From Pseudarthrobacter sp. Fe7 (GTDB taxonomy: Bacteria > Actinomycetota > Actinomycetes > Actinomycetales > Micrococcaceae), in contig CP099977.1 in assembly GCA_024372495.1 (NCBI GenBank), forward strand, positions 682,001-746,000: a DNA stretch of 64,000 nucleotides, in the 5' to 3' direction. Shown in pieces: positions 10,351 through 18,924 of the stretch. The translations under genes were made by a program, and so were the position numbers. A model generated the notes under the pieces. That model did no database searches and had not been told where the DNA came from. It was given only the letters and a program-made list of their open reading frames with translations. Every line of letters begins with the position of its first letter. Position 1 is the first letter of the stretch.

Positions 10351-11577
10351 GCACCAACACCGGTACGGAACAGCAGGCAGGACTGAAGGCCGCCGCTGCG
10401 GCAACGTTCGTGGTTTTCGGCATCAATGGCCTGGTTTTCGCCAGCCTGGGCGGCCAGGATCCCTGCTGTCACCCAGACGCTGCACATCACCTCCGGCCAA
10501 ATGGGCACCCTGCTGCTGTGCACTGCGGTGGGCTCCTTGCTGGCGCTTCCCACAGCCGGGCTGGTGGTGGGCCGGATAGGGACGGCCAACACGGTCCGCT
10601 TTGCCGGCCTCCTTGCGGCGGCCGCGGGCGTTGGCATCGGCATGTCTCTCCTGGGCACGTCCATTCCGGGAACCGCGGTGTCACTGTTCTTCTTCGGCAT
10701 CGGCATCGGTCTCTGGGACGTGGCGCAAAACATCGAGGGTGCCGACGTGGAGCACAAACTCCGGCGGACCGTGATGCCCCAGTTCCACGCAGCCTTCAGC
10801 GGCGGGGCCTTCGTGGGCGCCCTTGTGGGGGCAGGGCTGTCGACCCTCGGAGTGGACCTGCCCCTGCATCTCCTGGTGATCGCGGCCGTTGTGGTGCTGG
10901 TGGCACTGACTGTGCCGCGGTACTTCCTGCCCCACATATCAACCGCCCCTGTGGACGGAGAACCGAAACCGGCCAAGGGACCATCCGCATGGCGGGACAC
11001 CAGGACCCTGCTCATCGGCGTGGTGGTCCTGGGTGCCACCCTCACCGAAGGGGCCGGGAACGACTGGATCGCCAAGGCCTCAGTGGACGGACTGGCCACC
11101 TCCGAATCCACCGGCGCCCTCATGTTCGCCCTGTTCGTCCTGGCCATGACCGCTATGCGGTTCCTGGGCGGCAGCGTCATCGACAGGTACGGACGGGTGG
11201 CGGTACTCCGGGCCAGTATGGCGGCGGCGGCCGCGGGGCTGGGGCTCTTCGTGCTGGCATCCAACATCTGGCTGGCAGGAATCGGCGCAGCCCTGTGGGG
11301 CGTGGGTGCCGCACTGGCCTTCCCCATGGGCATGTCCGCCGCTTCAGACGACCCAAAGCATTCAGCAGCCCGGGTCTCCGTTGTATCCACTTTGGGGTAT
11401 ATATCGTTCCTGGCCGGACCCCCCGTGCTCGGATACCTGGGCGACCTCACCGGCATCCACACGGCGCTGCTGGCGATCATGGCCCCGATCCTGGTGGCGC
11501 TGCTCCTTGCCGGGGCTGCCAGGCCGCTGCGGGCAGGCCGGGAACCTGCTGAGCAGGAGACTTCCGAGCGGGAGTAG
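10347..11577 (+). CDS. MFS transporter, YbjJ-like (one frameshift)
   Basis: Major facilitator permease of about 400 residues with roughly 12 hydrophobic segments. FASWAARIPAVTQTL in the first segment is typical of the YbjJ-like group. AGCCT at 10443-10447 breaks the frame after GLVFAS; AGCT rejoins GLVFASWAARIP. Start overlaps the DeoR stop (ATGA), tying expression and probably substrate to that regulator. A carbohydrate or related organic solute is the best guess; direction of transport is not predictable. Confidence 0.85.
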
Positions 11578-11600
11578 CCGCCGGGGTTTAGGGTGATCAC

Positions 11601-13097
11601 ATGCAAAACAGGAGGCCCAAGGGCCGGAGTTGGATCAGCCGCCTTGACAGATACCTTCTTGGGCATGTTTCGAGCCTGCCGGGCGGCAACCACGACACCT
11701 TCTTCCGGCGCCTTTCAGCCTCGGCCACCCAGGGCAAGCTGTGGATGGGAACGGCGGCGGTCCTTGCACTCTTTCCAGGCAAGACCCGGAGGGCGGCGCT
11801 GCACGGCTTGATCGCCCAAGGGGTGGCCTCCGCCGTCACCAACGTGGTCTTCAAGACGCTGCTCCCCCGGGCACGTCCATTGCCCGAACACCTGCCCGTC
11901 TTCCGCTTTGTGCATCCGCAACCTACGAGTTCCTCCATGCCGTCCGGTCACTCGGCGTCAGCAGTGGCGTTCGCGGTGGGTGCCGGCCTGGTCCGCCCGG
12001 CCTTGGGTTTCGCCCTCGCCCCGGCAGCAATGGGCGTGGCCTACTCAAGGGTCCACACCGGTGCACACTGGCCATCGGATGTCCTTTTCGGCTCGGCGCT
12101 GGGTGCAGGGGCTGCCCTGGTAACCCGCCACTGGTGGCCTGTCCGCCCACCTATCCCGCAGACAATGCGCGCGTGGACAAGCGCACCTGCACTGCCGGAC
12201 GGTGAGGGACTAAGCATCGTGGTAAACACCCTGGGCGGGTCCTTCAAGGAGGAGACTGCCTCAGCGCTGCGGAAAGTATTCCCGAAGGCGCATATAAATA
12301 CCGTGCAGCCTGAAGAGGACCTGGTGCAACGGATCAGTGCCACTGCTGACTTTCCCGGAACCCGGGCCCTGGGTGTGTGGGGCGGGGACGGGACCGTGGG
12401 CGCGGCGGCTGCCGCCGCCGTCGAACGCTCCATTCCCCTGCTGGTCCTGCCCGGCGGAACGCTCAACCACTTTGCCCGCGACGCGGGAACAGGAAGCCTG
12501 AAGGATGCGGTAGAGGCCGCGACGAAGGGCGAAGCCGCCTTGGCGGACATTGGAGTAGTCACCGCGGAACGGGGGCTGGCCGGTAACCCTGAAGTTTCGG
12601 AACTGGTCATGCTCAACACCTCCAGCGTTGGCCTCTACCCGAACTTTGTGAGGCGGCGCGAACACCTGCAACCGGCATTGGGGAAGCCCCTGGCCGGCGT
12701 CGTGGCGATGTTCCGGACCTTTGCCGCCGGCACGCCGATCACACTGACCGTGGACGGCCTCCGGCACAAAGTGTGGATCGCCTACCTGGGACGGGGCCGT
12801 TACTATCCCCGCGACCACGCGCCGTTGCTCAGGCCCGTTATGGATGACGGGGTCCTGGACGTCCGGCTGATCACCGCTGATGAACCCTTTGCCCGGCTCC
12901 GGCTGCTGTGGTCGGTACTGACGGGTACAGTCGGGAGCTCCGGGATCACACACCTGCGGGAGGCCACGGAGGCCAGGATTGACGCCGGCGGCGCGCCGAT
13001 GGCGCTGGCAGTGGACGGAGAAGCGCTGGCCGGAGTGCGCAGTGTCGCCTACAGTGTCCGGCCGAAGGCGTTGAGGTACTACTCCCCACGCCGCTGA
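11601..13097 (+). CDS. PAP2 phosphatase / diacylglycerol kinase-like fusion
   Basis: 498-residue bifunctional lipid enzyme. The N-terminal half is a PAP2 phosphatase with its three motifs: FKTLLPRARP, PSGHSAS (near residue 115) and SRVHTGAHWPSD (near 150). The C-terminal half (about 200-498) is a diacylglycerol/sphingosine-kinase fold, with GGDGTVG and PGGTLNHFARD forming the nucleotide-binding loop. Fusions of this kind are common in actinobacteria and presumably interconvert lipid phosphates at the membrane. Reading frame intact; ATG 11601. Confidence 0.9.
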   Translation: MQNRRPKGRSWISRLDRYLLGHVSSLPGGNHDTFFRRLSASATQGKLWMGTAAVLALFPGKTRRAALHGLIAQGVASAVTNVVFKTLLPRARPLPEHLPVFRFVHPQPTSSSMPSGHSASAVAFAVGAGLVRPALGFALAPAAMGVAYSRVHTGAHWPSDVLFGSALGAGAALVTRHWWPVRPPIPQTMRAWTSAPALPDGEGLSIVVNTLGGSFKEETASALRKVFPKAHINTVQPEEDLVQRISATADFPGTRALGVWGGDGTVGAAAAAAVERSIPLLVLPGGTLNHFARDAGTGSLKDAVEAATKGEAALADIGVVTAERGLAGNPEVSELVMLNTSSVGLYPNFVRRREHLQPALGKPLAGVVAMFRTFAAGTPITLTVDGLRHKVWIAYLGRGRYYPRDHAPLLRPVMDDGVLDVRLITADEPFARLRLLWSVLTGTVGSSGITHLREATEARIDAGGAPMALAVDGEALAGVRSVAYSVRPKALRYYSPRR

Positions 13098-13242
13098 CCT
13101 GCGGCTGCGCAGGAAGGATGACCCTGATTCGCCCCTGATTCATCCCTGATATGGGCGAAAAGCGGCGCCGGCCTCGGTAGCGTGGGGAGTGCATTCCCAT
13201 CGAACCGTCCGCAGCCGCGCGCTGCCGTCCAAAGGATTCTTC

Positions 13243-14166
13243 ATGATCGAGGCAAACGGGCTGACCAAGGTGTACGGCGCTAAAACTGCCGTGGCCGGCG
13301 TTAGTTTCACCGTCAGGGCTGGGCAAGTCACGGGCTTCCTGGGCCCGAACGGGGCAGGGAAGTCCACCACCATGCGCATGATTATGGGACTGGACCGGCC
13401 GACGTCGGGATCCGTCACGGTGAATGGGCTGCCTTACGTCCGGCACAAGGCGCCCCTGCGTGAGGTGGGTGCCCTGCTCGACGCCAAAGCCGTGCACACC
13501 AGCCGCAGCGCCTACAACCACCTGCTGGCCATGGCGGCCACGCACAGCATTCCCAAGGCCCGGGTGCACGAGGTGATCGAGATGACCGGGCTTGACGCCG
13601 TCGCACGTAAGAAGGCGGGCGGGTTTTCGCTGGGCATGGGCCAGCGGCTCGGTATAGCCGCTGCCCTGCTGGGGGACCCGCAGACGCTCATCCTGGATGA
13701 ACCCGTCAACGGCCTGGACCCGGAGGGCGTGGTCTGGGTACGCAACCTGGTGCGGTACCTCGCCGGGCAGGGACGCACAGTGTTCCTCTCCAGCCACCTG
13801 ATGAGCGAGATGGCGCAGACCGCCGACCACCTGATCGTGATCGGGCGCGGCCGGGTCATTGCCGACGCCCCCATCCGCGACATCATCACCGGCAAGGGCC
13901 AGTCACGCGTCCGCGTCCGCACTGATCAGCCGGACCGGCTGTCCCAACTGCTGGCCGCGCTGGGGGCGTCCGTCGATGCCCGGGAGCGGGAATTGCTCGA
14001 AGTAACAGGCCTGGAACCCAAAACCATCGCCGGGGCGGCCCTGGAAAACCAGGTCATGGTCTACGAACTCACGCCCCTGGTTGCCAGCCTCGAGGAGGCA
14101 TACATGGAACTGACCAAGGACGACGTCGAATACCACTCCCTTCCCGCCGCGGAGGTGGGCAAGTAA
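13243..14166 (+). CDS. ABC transporter ATP-binding protein
   Basis: 307-residue ATPase of an ABC-2 type exporter. Walker A GPNGAGKST, signature SLGMGQRLG, Walker B LILDEPVNGLDPEG and the switch histidine in LSSHLMSE are all present, followed by a C-terminal regulatory extension. ATG 13243 has AAAGGA upstream and places MIEANGLTKVYG at the usual family start. The stop overlaps the permease start (TAATG), so ATPase and permease are made together. Resembles lantibiotic/antibiotic exporter ATPases; cargo unknown. Confidence 0.9.
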   Translation: MIEANGLTKVYGAKTAVAGVSFTVRAGQVTGFLGPNGAGKSTTMRMIMGLDRPTSGSVTVNGLPYVRHKAPLREVGALLDAKAVHTSRSAYNHLLAMAATHSIPKARVHEVIEMTGLDAVARKKAGGFSLGMGQRLGIAAALLGDPQTLILDEPVNGLDPEGVVWVRNLVRYLAGQGRTVFLSSHLMSEMAQTADHLIVIGRGRVIADAPIRDIITGKGQSRVRVRTDQPDRLSQLLAALGASVDARERELLEVTGLEPKTIAGAALENQVMVYELTPLVASLEEAYMELTKDDVEYHSLPAAEVGK

Positions 14167-15061
14167 TGAGCTCCATGACCACCGAATCAACGCCCCTGCC
14201 GGAACCGGCGTCGTCGCCGGCAGGCCGCACCCCTCGCAGCAGTGGGGGCGGTCCCTGCCCGGGCCCACCTTCATCCGGGTCCTCAACTCGGAAGTCATCA
14301 AGTTCCGCAGCCTTCTCTCCACACTGATCCTGCTCGCTTCCACCGCTGTTGTGATGGTTGGCTTTGGTGCGCTGTCCGCGTGGGGGACGGGCCAGTTCGC
14401 AAATGCAGCCACCCGCGACCCGCAGGCGGCAGCACGAATGGCGTCCCAGGGCGGGGACCTTGCTATCAGCGTGCCCACCTCAGGCATCGCCTTCGCCCAG
14501 CTGATCCTCGGTTCCCTGGGCGTGCTCCTGATGAGCTCGGAATTCACCACGGGCATGGCGCGGTCCACCTTCGCAGCCGTGCCCCGGCGCCTCCCCGCGT
14601 TCGCCGCCAAGCTGGTGGTGGTGATGGTGACATCGTTCGTGGTCACCGCCCTCTCCACCTGGGTGGCGGGACTGGTGGCGGCGCCCATCCTGGACAACTA
14701 CGGCCTCAAGCTGGACCTGGGCAGTTCACAGTCCGTGAAGCTCCTCGTGGTCAACAGCATTTATGTGGCGGCCGTCGCCGCCATTGGCATGGCCCTCGGC
14801 ACGCTGATCAGGAATTCGGCCGGCGGCATCATGAGCCTGGTGGGCATCTTCTTCGTAGCCCCCATTGCCTTCCAGCTCATTCCCGGGGACTTCTTCAAGG
14901 AAGCCCGGAAGTACCTCCCCGGCAACACTGTTGAGCCACTTACGGCGGCCCAACACGTTCCGGACACCTTGGAGGCATGGCAGGCCGGGCTGGTCCTGGG
15001 TGCCTGGGTGGCCATCCCCGTCCTGCTGGCGGCGGTCCTTTTGAAACGGCGGGACGTGTAA
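14166..15061 (+). CDS. ABC-2 type permease subunit (one frameshift)
   Basis: Membrane partner of the upstream ATPase. About six hydrophobic segments follow a short polar N-terminus. The conserved stretch LNSEVIKFRSLLST precedes the first one, as in ABC-2 permeases of antibiotic exporters. The start codon is coupled to the ATPase stop. The frame changes between about 14193 and 14222; adding one C to the C4 run at 14193-14196 joins MSSMTTESTP to PHPSQQWGRSLPGPTF. The repaired length is near 298 residues. Confidence 0.82.
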
Positions 15062-15252
15062 GCCCCAGGCCCGGTTTCCGCAGCGCGCCACATGTATGCG
15101 CGTGGTTTCGGGCACATTACAAATATGCCTGGCAGGAAACTTTATTTGCCCATTAGGGTTTCTGCTTGGAGGTCCGTCCTGTTGGGCGCAGGCAGGTCTG
15201 TCGGAGTGCACAAAGCAAGGCGCATAATGGCGGACCTAGGGTGAAACGACGA

Positions 15253-15287
15253 TGTGGTGCACCACACGGTCCCCCGTGATGCACCAA
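15253..15287. promoter_or_regulatory. Paired GTGRTGCACCAM sites, candidate operator
   Basis: TGTGGTGCACCACA (15253-15266) is a perfect 14-bp palindrome. GTGATGCACCAA (15276-15287) matches its core at 10 of 12 positions and starts exactly 22 nt later, two helical turns. Both lie about 50-80 nt before the amino acid permease start. The layout suggests a dimeric repressor or activator binding cooperatively; the protein is not identified. Confidence 0.5.
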
Positions 15288-15334
15288 GGCACGTCGCTTA
15301 ACCCATTGCTATTTCCCAACAGGACGGCGCTTCC

Positions 15335-16753
15335 ATGCATGCTGACCAGCAACTCTCCAAGTCCCTGAAACCCAGGCACCTGTCGATGATCGCCATCGCC
15401 GGCGTCATTGGTGCAGGACTCTTCGTCGGCTCCGGTGCCGCAATCCAGCAGGCCGGCCCCGGCATCCTCGTCGCGTATGCGGCAGCCGGTCTGGTGGTCA
15501 TCCTGGTGATGCGCATGCTGGGCGAGATGGCCGCGGCGAACCCCGAAACGGGCTCGTTCTCCACCTATGCAGACAAGGCGCTGGGCCGCTGGGCCGGGTT
15601 CAGCATCGGCTGGCTCTATGCCTGGTTCTGGATCATCGTCCTGGGCATCGAGGCCACCGCCGGCGCAGCCATCATGCACCGGTGGGTGCCGGGCATTGAC
15701 CAGTGGGTCTGGGCCCTCGCCCTGATGGTGCTGCTGACGCTCACCAACCTCGGCTCCGTGAAGTCCTACGGCGAGTTCGAGTTCTGGTTCGCCTCCATCA
15801 AGGTGGCGGCAATCGTCCTCTTCCTGATTTTTGGTGTCGCTGCCATCCTGGGCCTCATCCCCGGCGTCCCCGCTCCCGGCCTGGACAACCTGGTCAACAA
15901 CGGCGGCTTCATGCCGAACGGCCCCGGAGCCGTCCTGGCCGGCATCCTTGTAGTTGTCTTCTCCTTCTTCGGTGCCGAGATCGCCACCATTGCAGCAGGC
16001 GAATCCGAAAACCCCGTGGACGCCGTGAAGAAGGCCGTGAAATCCACTGTGTGGCGCATCCTGGTCTTCTACATCGGCTCCATCGCCATTGTGGTCACCC
16101 TGCTTCCGTGGAACTCCGCCTCCGTTGCCAAGAGCCCGTACGTAGCGGTCATCGAACTGTTCGGCATCCCCGGAGCCGGCACCATCATGGACGTGGTGGT
16201 ACTGACTTCAGTCCTCTCCTGCCTGAACTCCGGCCTCTACACCGCAAGCCGCATGCTGTTCTCGCTGTCCACCCGCGGCGACGCGCCCCGCTCATGGACC
16301 CGCATTTCCCGCCGTGGAGTCCCCGCCGCTGCCGTGCTGGCCTCCACCGTGGTCGGCTTCGTCACGGTGGGCCTGAACTACATTGCCCCGGACACCGTGT
16401 TCCTCTTCCTGGTCAACACCTCCGGTGCGATTGCCCTGTTCGTATGGCTGGTCATCTCGGCCTCGCAGCTGGTCCTCCGACGGCGGATGGGCGCCGCCGC
16501 CAAGGACCTGCAGCTGAAGATGTGGCTGTTCCCCTACCTCACCTGGGCAGCGATCATCAGCATCGTGGCCCTGCTCATCGGCATGGTGATCGTGGAATCC
16601 ACGCGCGAATCCCTGCTGTTGTCGTTGGCACTGGCAGCCGTGGTGGTGGCAATGGGCGTGCTCCGCTACCGGCGGAAGGACGCAGCATCTGCCGCCCGGC
16701 CGGCAGTAGCACCCGAGGCTGCCCCGGCGCCGGCGGAGCAGGCGCGGCGCTAG
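15335..16753 (+). CDS. Amino acid permease, APC superfamily (GABA/proline permease-like)
   Basis: 472-residue transporter with about 12 hydrophobic segments. The APC substrate-binding motif IAGVIGAGLFVGSG is in segment 1 and FFGAEIATIAAGESENP near residues 215-230, both typical of the GabP/ProY/AnsP group. Alanine/proline-rich C-terminal tail. ATG 15335 has only a weak AGGA upstream. Expression is probably controlled through the paired palindromes at 15253-15287. The substrate within the group (GABA, proline, aromatic or branched amino acids) is not resolved. Confidence 0.88.
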   Translation: MHADQQLSKSLKPRHLSMIAIAGVIGAGLFVGSGAAIQQAGPGILVAYAAAGLVVILVMRMLGEMAAANPETGSFSTYADKALGRWAGFSIGWLYAWFWIIVLGIEATAGAAIMHRWVPGIDQWVWALALMVLLTLTNLGSVKSYGEFEFWFASIKVAAIVLFLIFGVAAILGLIPGVPAPGLDNLVNNGGFMPNGPGAVLAGILVVVFSFFGAEIATIAAGESENPVDAVKKAVKSTVWRILVFYIGSIAIVVTLLPWNSASVAKSPYVAVIELFGIPGAGTIMDVVVLTSVLSCLNSGLYTASRMLFSLSTRGDAPRSWTRISRRGVPAAAVLASTVVGFVTVGLNYIAPDTVFLFLVNTSGAIALFVWLVISASQLVLRRRMGAAAKDLQLKMWLFPYLTWAAIISIVALLIGMVIVESTRESLLLSLALAAVVVAMGVLRYRRKDAASAARPAVAPEAAPAPAEQARR

Positions 16754-16763
16754 ACTCGGGACC

Positions 16764-18064
16764 ATGCCTTTGCCTTCCTCTGCCGCAGACCACATCCGTG
16801 ACCTTGGCGCCTATGTCAGCGCATCGCCGTCGAGCTTCCACGCTGCGCACGAGGGGGCCGGCGGCTGGCGGAGGCTGGGTTTGTCCGCCTGGATGAGCTG
16901 CAGCCGTGGGAGGGCGGAGCAGGATCGTTCTTTGTGATCCGTGACGGCGCGCTGATCGCGTGGGTGGTCCCGGAAGGTGCGGGACCAGCCACGGGCTTCA
17001 ACATCCTCGGCGCGCACACGGATTCGCCATCCTTCAAGCTCAAGCCCAAGCCCACCACCGGAGCCCATGGCTGGCTGCAGGCCGGTGTGGAGATCTATGG
17101 CGGGCCCCTGCTGAACTCCTGGCTGGACCGCGAGTTGCGGCTCGCGGGCCGGCTGGTGATGCTTGACGGAACGCAGCACCTCACCGCCACCGGTCCGCTG
17201 CTCCGCTTCCCGCAGCTGGCCATCCACCTCGACCGGGCCGTGAATGACGGGCTTACCCTGGACAAACAGCGCCATATGAACCCGGTGTGGGGGCTGGGAA
17301 ACCCCACGGACTCGGACCTGCTGGGCGTCCTGGCCGCGTCCGTTGACGGCGCCTCCGTTGATCCTGCCGGCATTGGCGGGTACGACGTCGTCATTGCGGA
17401 CACGCAGGCGCCTGCGGTTTTCGGGGGCAAGGGGGAGTTCTTCGCATCCGGGCGGCTGGACAACCTTTCGGCCACGCACGCCGGGCTGGCGGCGCTGATT
17501 GCCCATGCGGGGTCCGCGGCCACCGACGGGCCCATTGCGGTGCTCGCAGCGTTCGACCACGAGGAAATCGGCTCCAACTCCCGCTCCGGCGCCTGCGGGC
17601 CCATCCTTGAAGACGTGCTGGTGCGCATCTCTGACGGACTGGGCGCCACGGTGAGCCAGCGGCGGCAGGCCCTGGCGGCGTCGTTCTGCCTGTCCGCCGA
17701 TGCGGGGCACGCTGTCCACCCGAACTATCCCGAGCGGCACGATCCCGCCAACCATCCCGTACTCAACGGCGGCCCGCTCCTGAAGATCAACGCCAACCAG
17801 CGCTACGCCACGGACGCGTTCGGCGCGGCCTTCTGGGCCAGGCTTTGCGGCGAAGCGGGCGTCCCCTACCAGGAGTTCGTCTCCAACAACGTGATGCCCT
17901 GCGGTTCCACCATTGGTCCGCTCACCGCAACCCGGCTGGGGATCCGGACCGTGGACGTGGGCGTGCCGCTGCTGTCCATGCACTCCGCCCGCGAACTGTG
18001 CGGAGTGGAGGATCCCCTGCGCCTGGCCGCCGTAACGGAGCTGTTTTTCGGGACTAGCGTGTAA
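16764..18064 (+). CDS. M18 family aminopeptidase (one frameshift)
   Basis: Zinc-dependent cytosolic aminopeptidase of the PepB/ApeB family. Metal-binding and catalytic motifs present: GAHTDSPS, LDNLSATHAG, FDHEEIGS and the C-terminal MHSARELCG. ATG 16764 starts MPLPSSAADHIRDLGAYVSASP, the expected N-terminus. The frame breaks at the G5 run near 16852-16857; one extra G gives HEGGRRLAEAGFV and joins the rest. The repaired protein of about 433 residues matches family length. It releases N-terminal, often acidic, residues from peptides. Confidence 0.88.
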
Positions 18065-18087
18065 ATTCCCTGGTAAATCTCCACCGT

Positions 18088-18744
18088 TCAGGATGTGGAA
18101 TCCGGGTTGAAGAGCCCTCCATCAGCCTGGCGTGCAGGGACTCCCACCCAGGTCTGACCAGCAGGGACGTTGCCCAGGACAGCAGCGCCCATTCCCACTG
18201 TGGCATATGCCCCCACGGAGGTGCTATCGCGCACGCTGGAGTTCATGCCCAGGGAGGCTCCCCGCCCAATCCTCACAGCGCCGCCGAGCGACACTCCGGC
18301 ACCAAAAGTGGCGAAATCGGCTACGTCGTCATCGTGCATGAATGTTACCGATGGCATCGCCACTACGTGCGACCCCAAGGAGACGGAGGCGGTGAGGGTG
18401 ACGTTTCGCAGTAGTATGCCGCCCCTGCCCCCATGACATCCTTCCGGACATTGGACGGTAGGGTCGATTGCGGTGGCGTAGCGTGCATTCTCCAAGCCAA
18501 GGGCGCGCAGGCGTTCCACGGCGGACTCACGGGCAGTCCCGGATTCCATGCAGACCAAGAGAAAAGCATGGGTGTAACCGCTGGCATCCTCAATGCCGCC
18601 GAGCACCGGGGCCCCGTCCACCGCAACGCCTGCCATCTCTTCGTCGTCGAGTAGTCCCACGACGTCGTATTGGCCGCTGCTGCGGACCATGGCCAGGACT
18701 TCGCGGGCCAGGCCGCTGACGCCTACGAGGATGAGTTCGCTCAT
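18088..18744 (-). CDS. NeuD-like sugar O-/N-acetyltransferase
   Basis: 218-residue protein with an N-terminal Rossmann-like PglD/NeuD domain (MSELILVGVSGLAREV) and a C-terminal left-handed beta-helix of hexapeptide repeats (SLGSHVVAMPSVTFMHDD, FGAGVSLGGAVRIG). Such enzymes acetylate nucleotide-linked amino sugars or sialic acids for surface polysaccharides using acetyl-CoA. ATG 18744 is preferred over an upstream start because it gives the standard N-terminus. It marks the left edge of the polysaccharide locus. The stretch CPEGCHGGRGG is unusual and could hide a pair of compensating indels. Confidence 0.82.
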   Translation of the reverse strand: MSELILVGVSGLAREVLAMVRSSGQYDVVGLLDDEEMAGVAVDGAPVLGGIEDASGYTHAFLLVCMESGTARESAVERLRALGLENARYATAIDPTVQCPEGCHGGRGGILLRNVTLTASVSLGSHVVAMPSVTFMHDDDVADFATFGAGVSLGGAVRIGRGASLGMNSSVRDSTSVGAYATVGMGAAVLGNVPAGQTWVGVPARQADGGLFNPDSTS

Positions 18745-18815
18745 CCACCGGCCCTGACCGCTGATACTGCCATGGCTCTTCCTTCCGCATTCACTACTGT
18801 CCCCGGAGCGTGCTG

Positions 18816-18833
18816 CCAAGGTAGCTACCTTGG
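18816..18833. promoter_or_regulatory. 18-bp perfect palindrome upstream of neuD-like gene
   Basis: CCAAGGTAGCTACCTTGG is a perfect inverted repeat with no spacer, 72 nt upstream of the acetyltransferase start and downstream of the LuxR-type gene. A perfect 18-mer palindrome in a spacer suggests a dimeric regulator site. It contains CTACCT, also present in the repeat cluster at 24.54-24.71 kb. Confidence 0.45.
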
Positions 18834-18924
18834 GGGCAGTTTGACTATGGTCCGAAGGTGTCCCAGTCGGCCTGCAGGGAAAAAGTGTGGAAACGGCGGG
18901 TACCTGCAGACACCGTCTTTCGTC

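Noticed and set aside
9777-11693. 638-residue open frame antisense to the DeoR and MFS genes
   Set aside because: Low-complexity Pro/Ala/Arg/Ser composition typical of high-GC shadow frames; the sense strand carries two recognisable, coupled genes.
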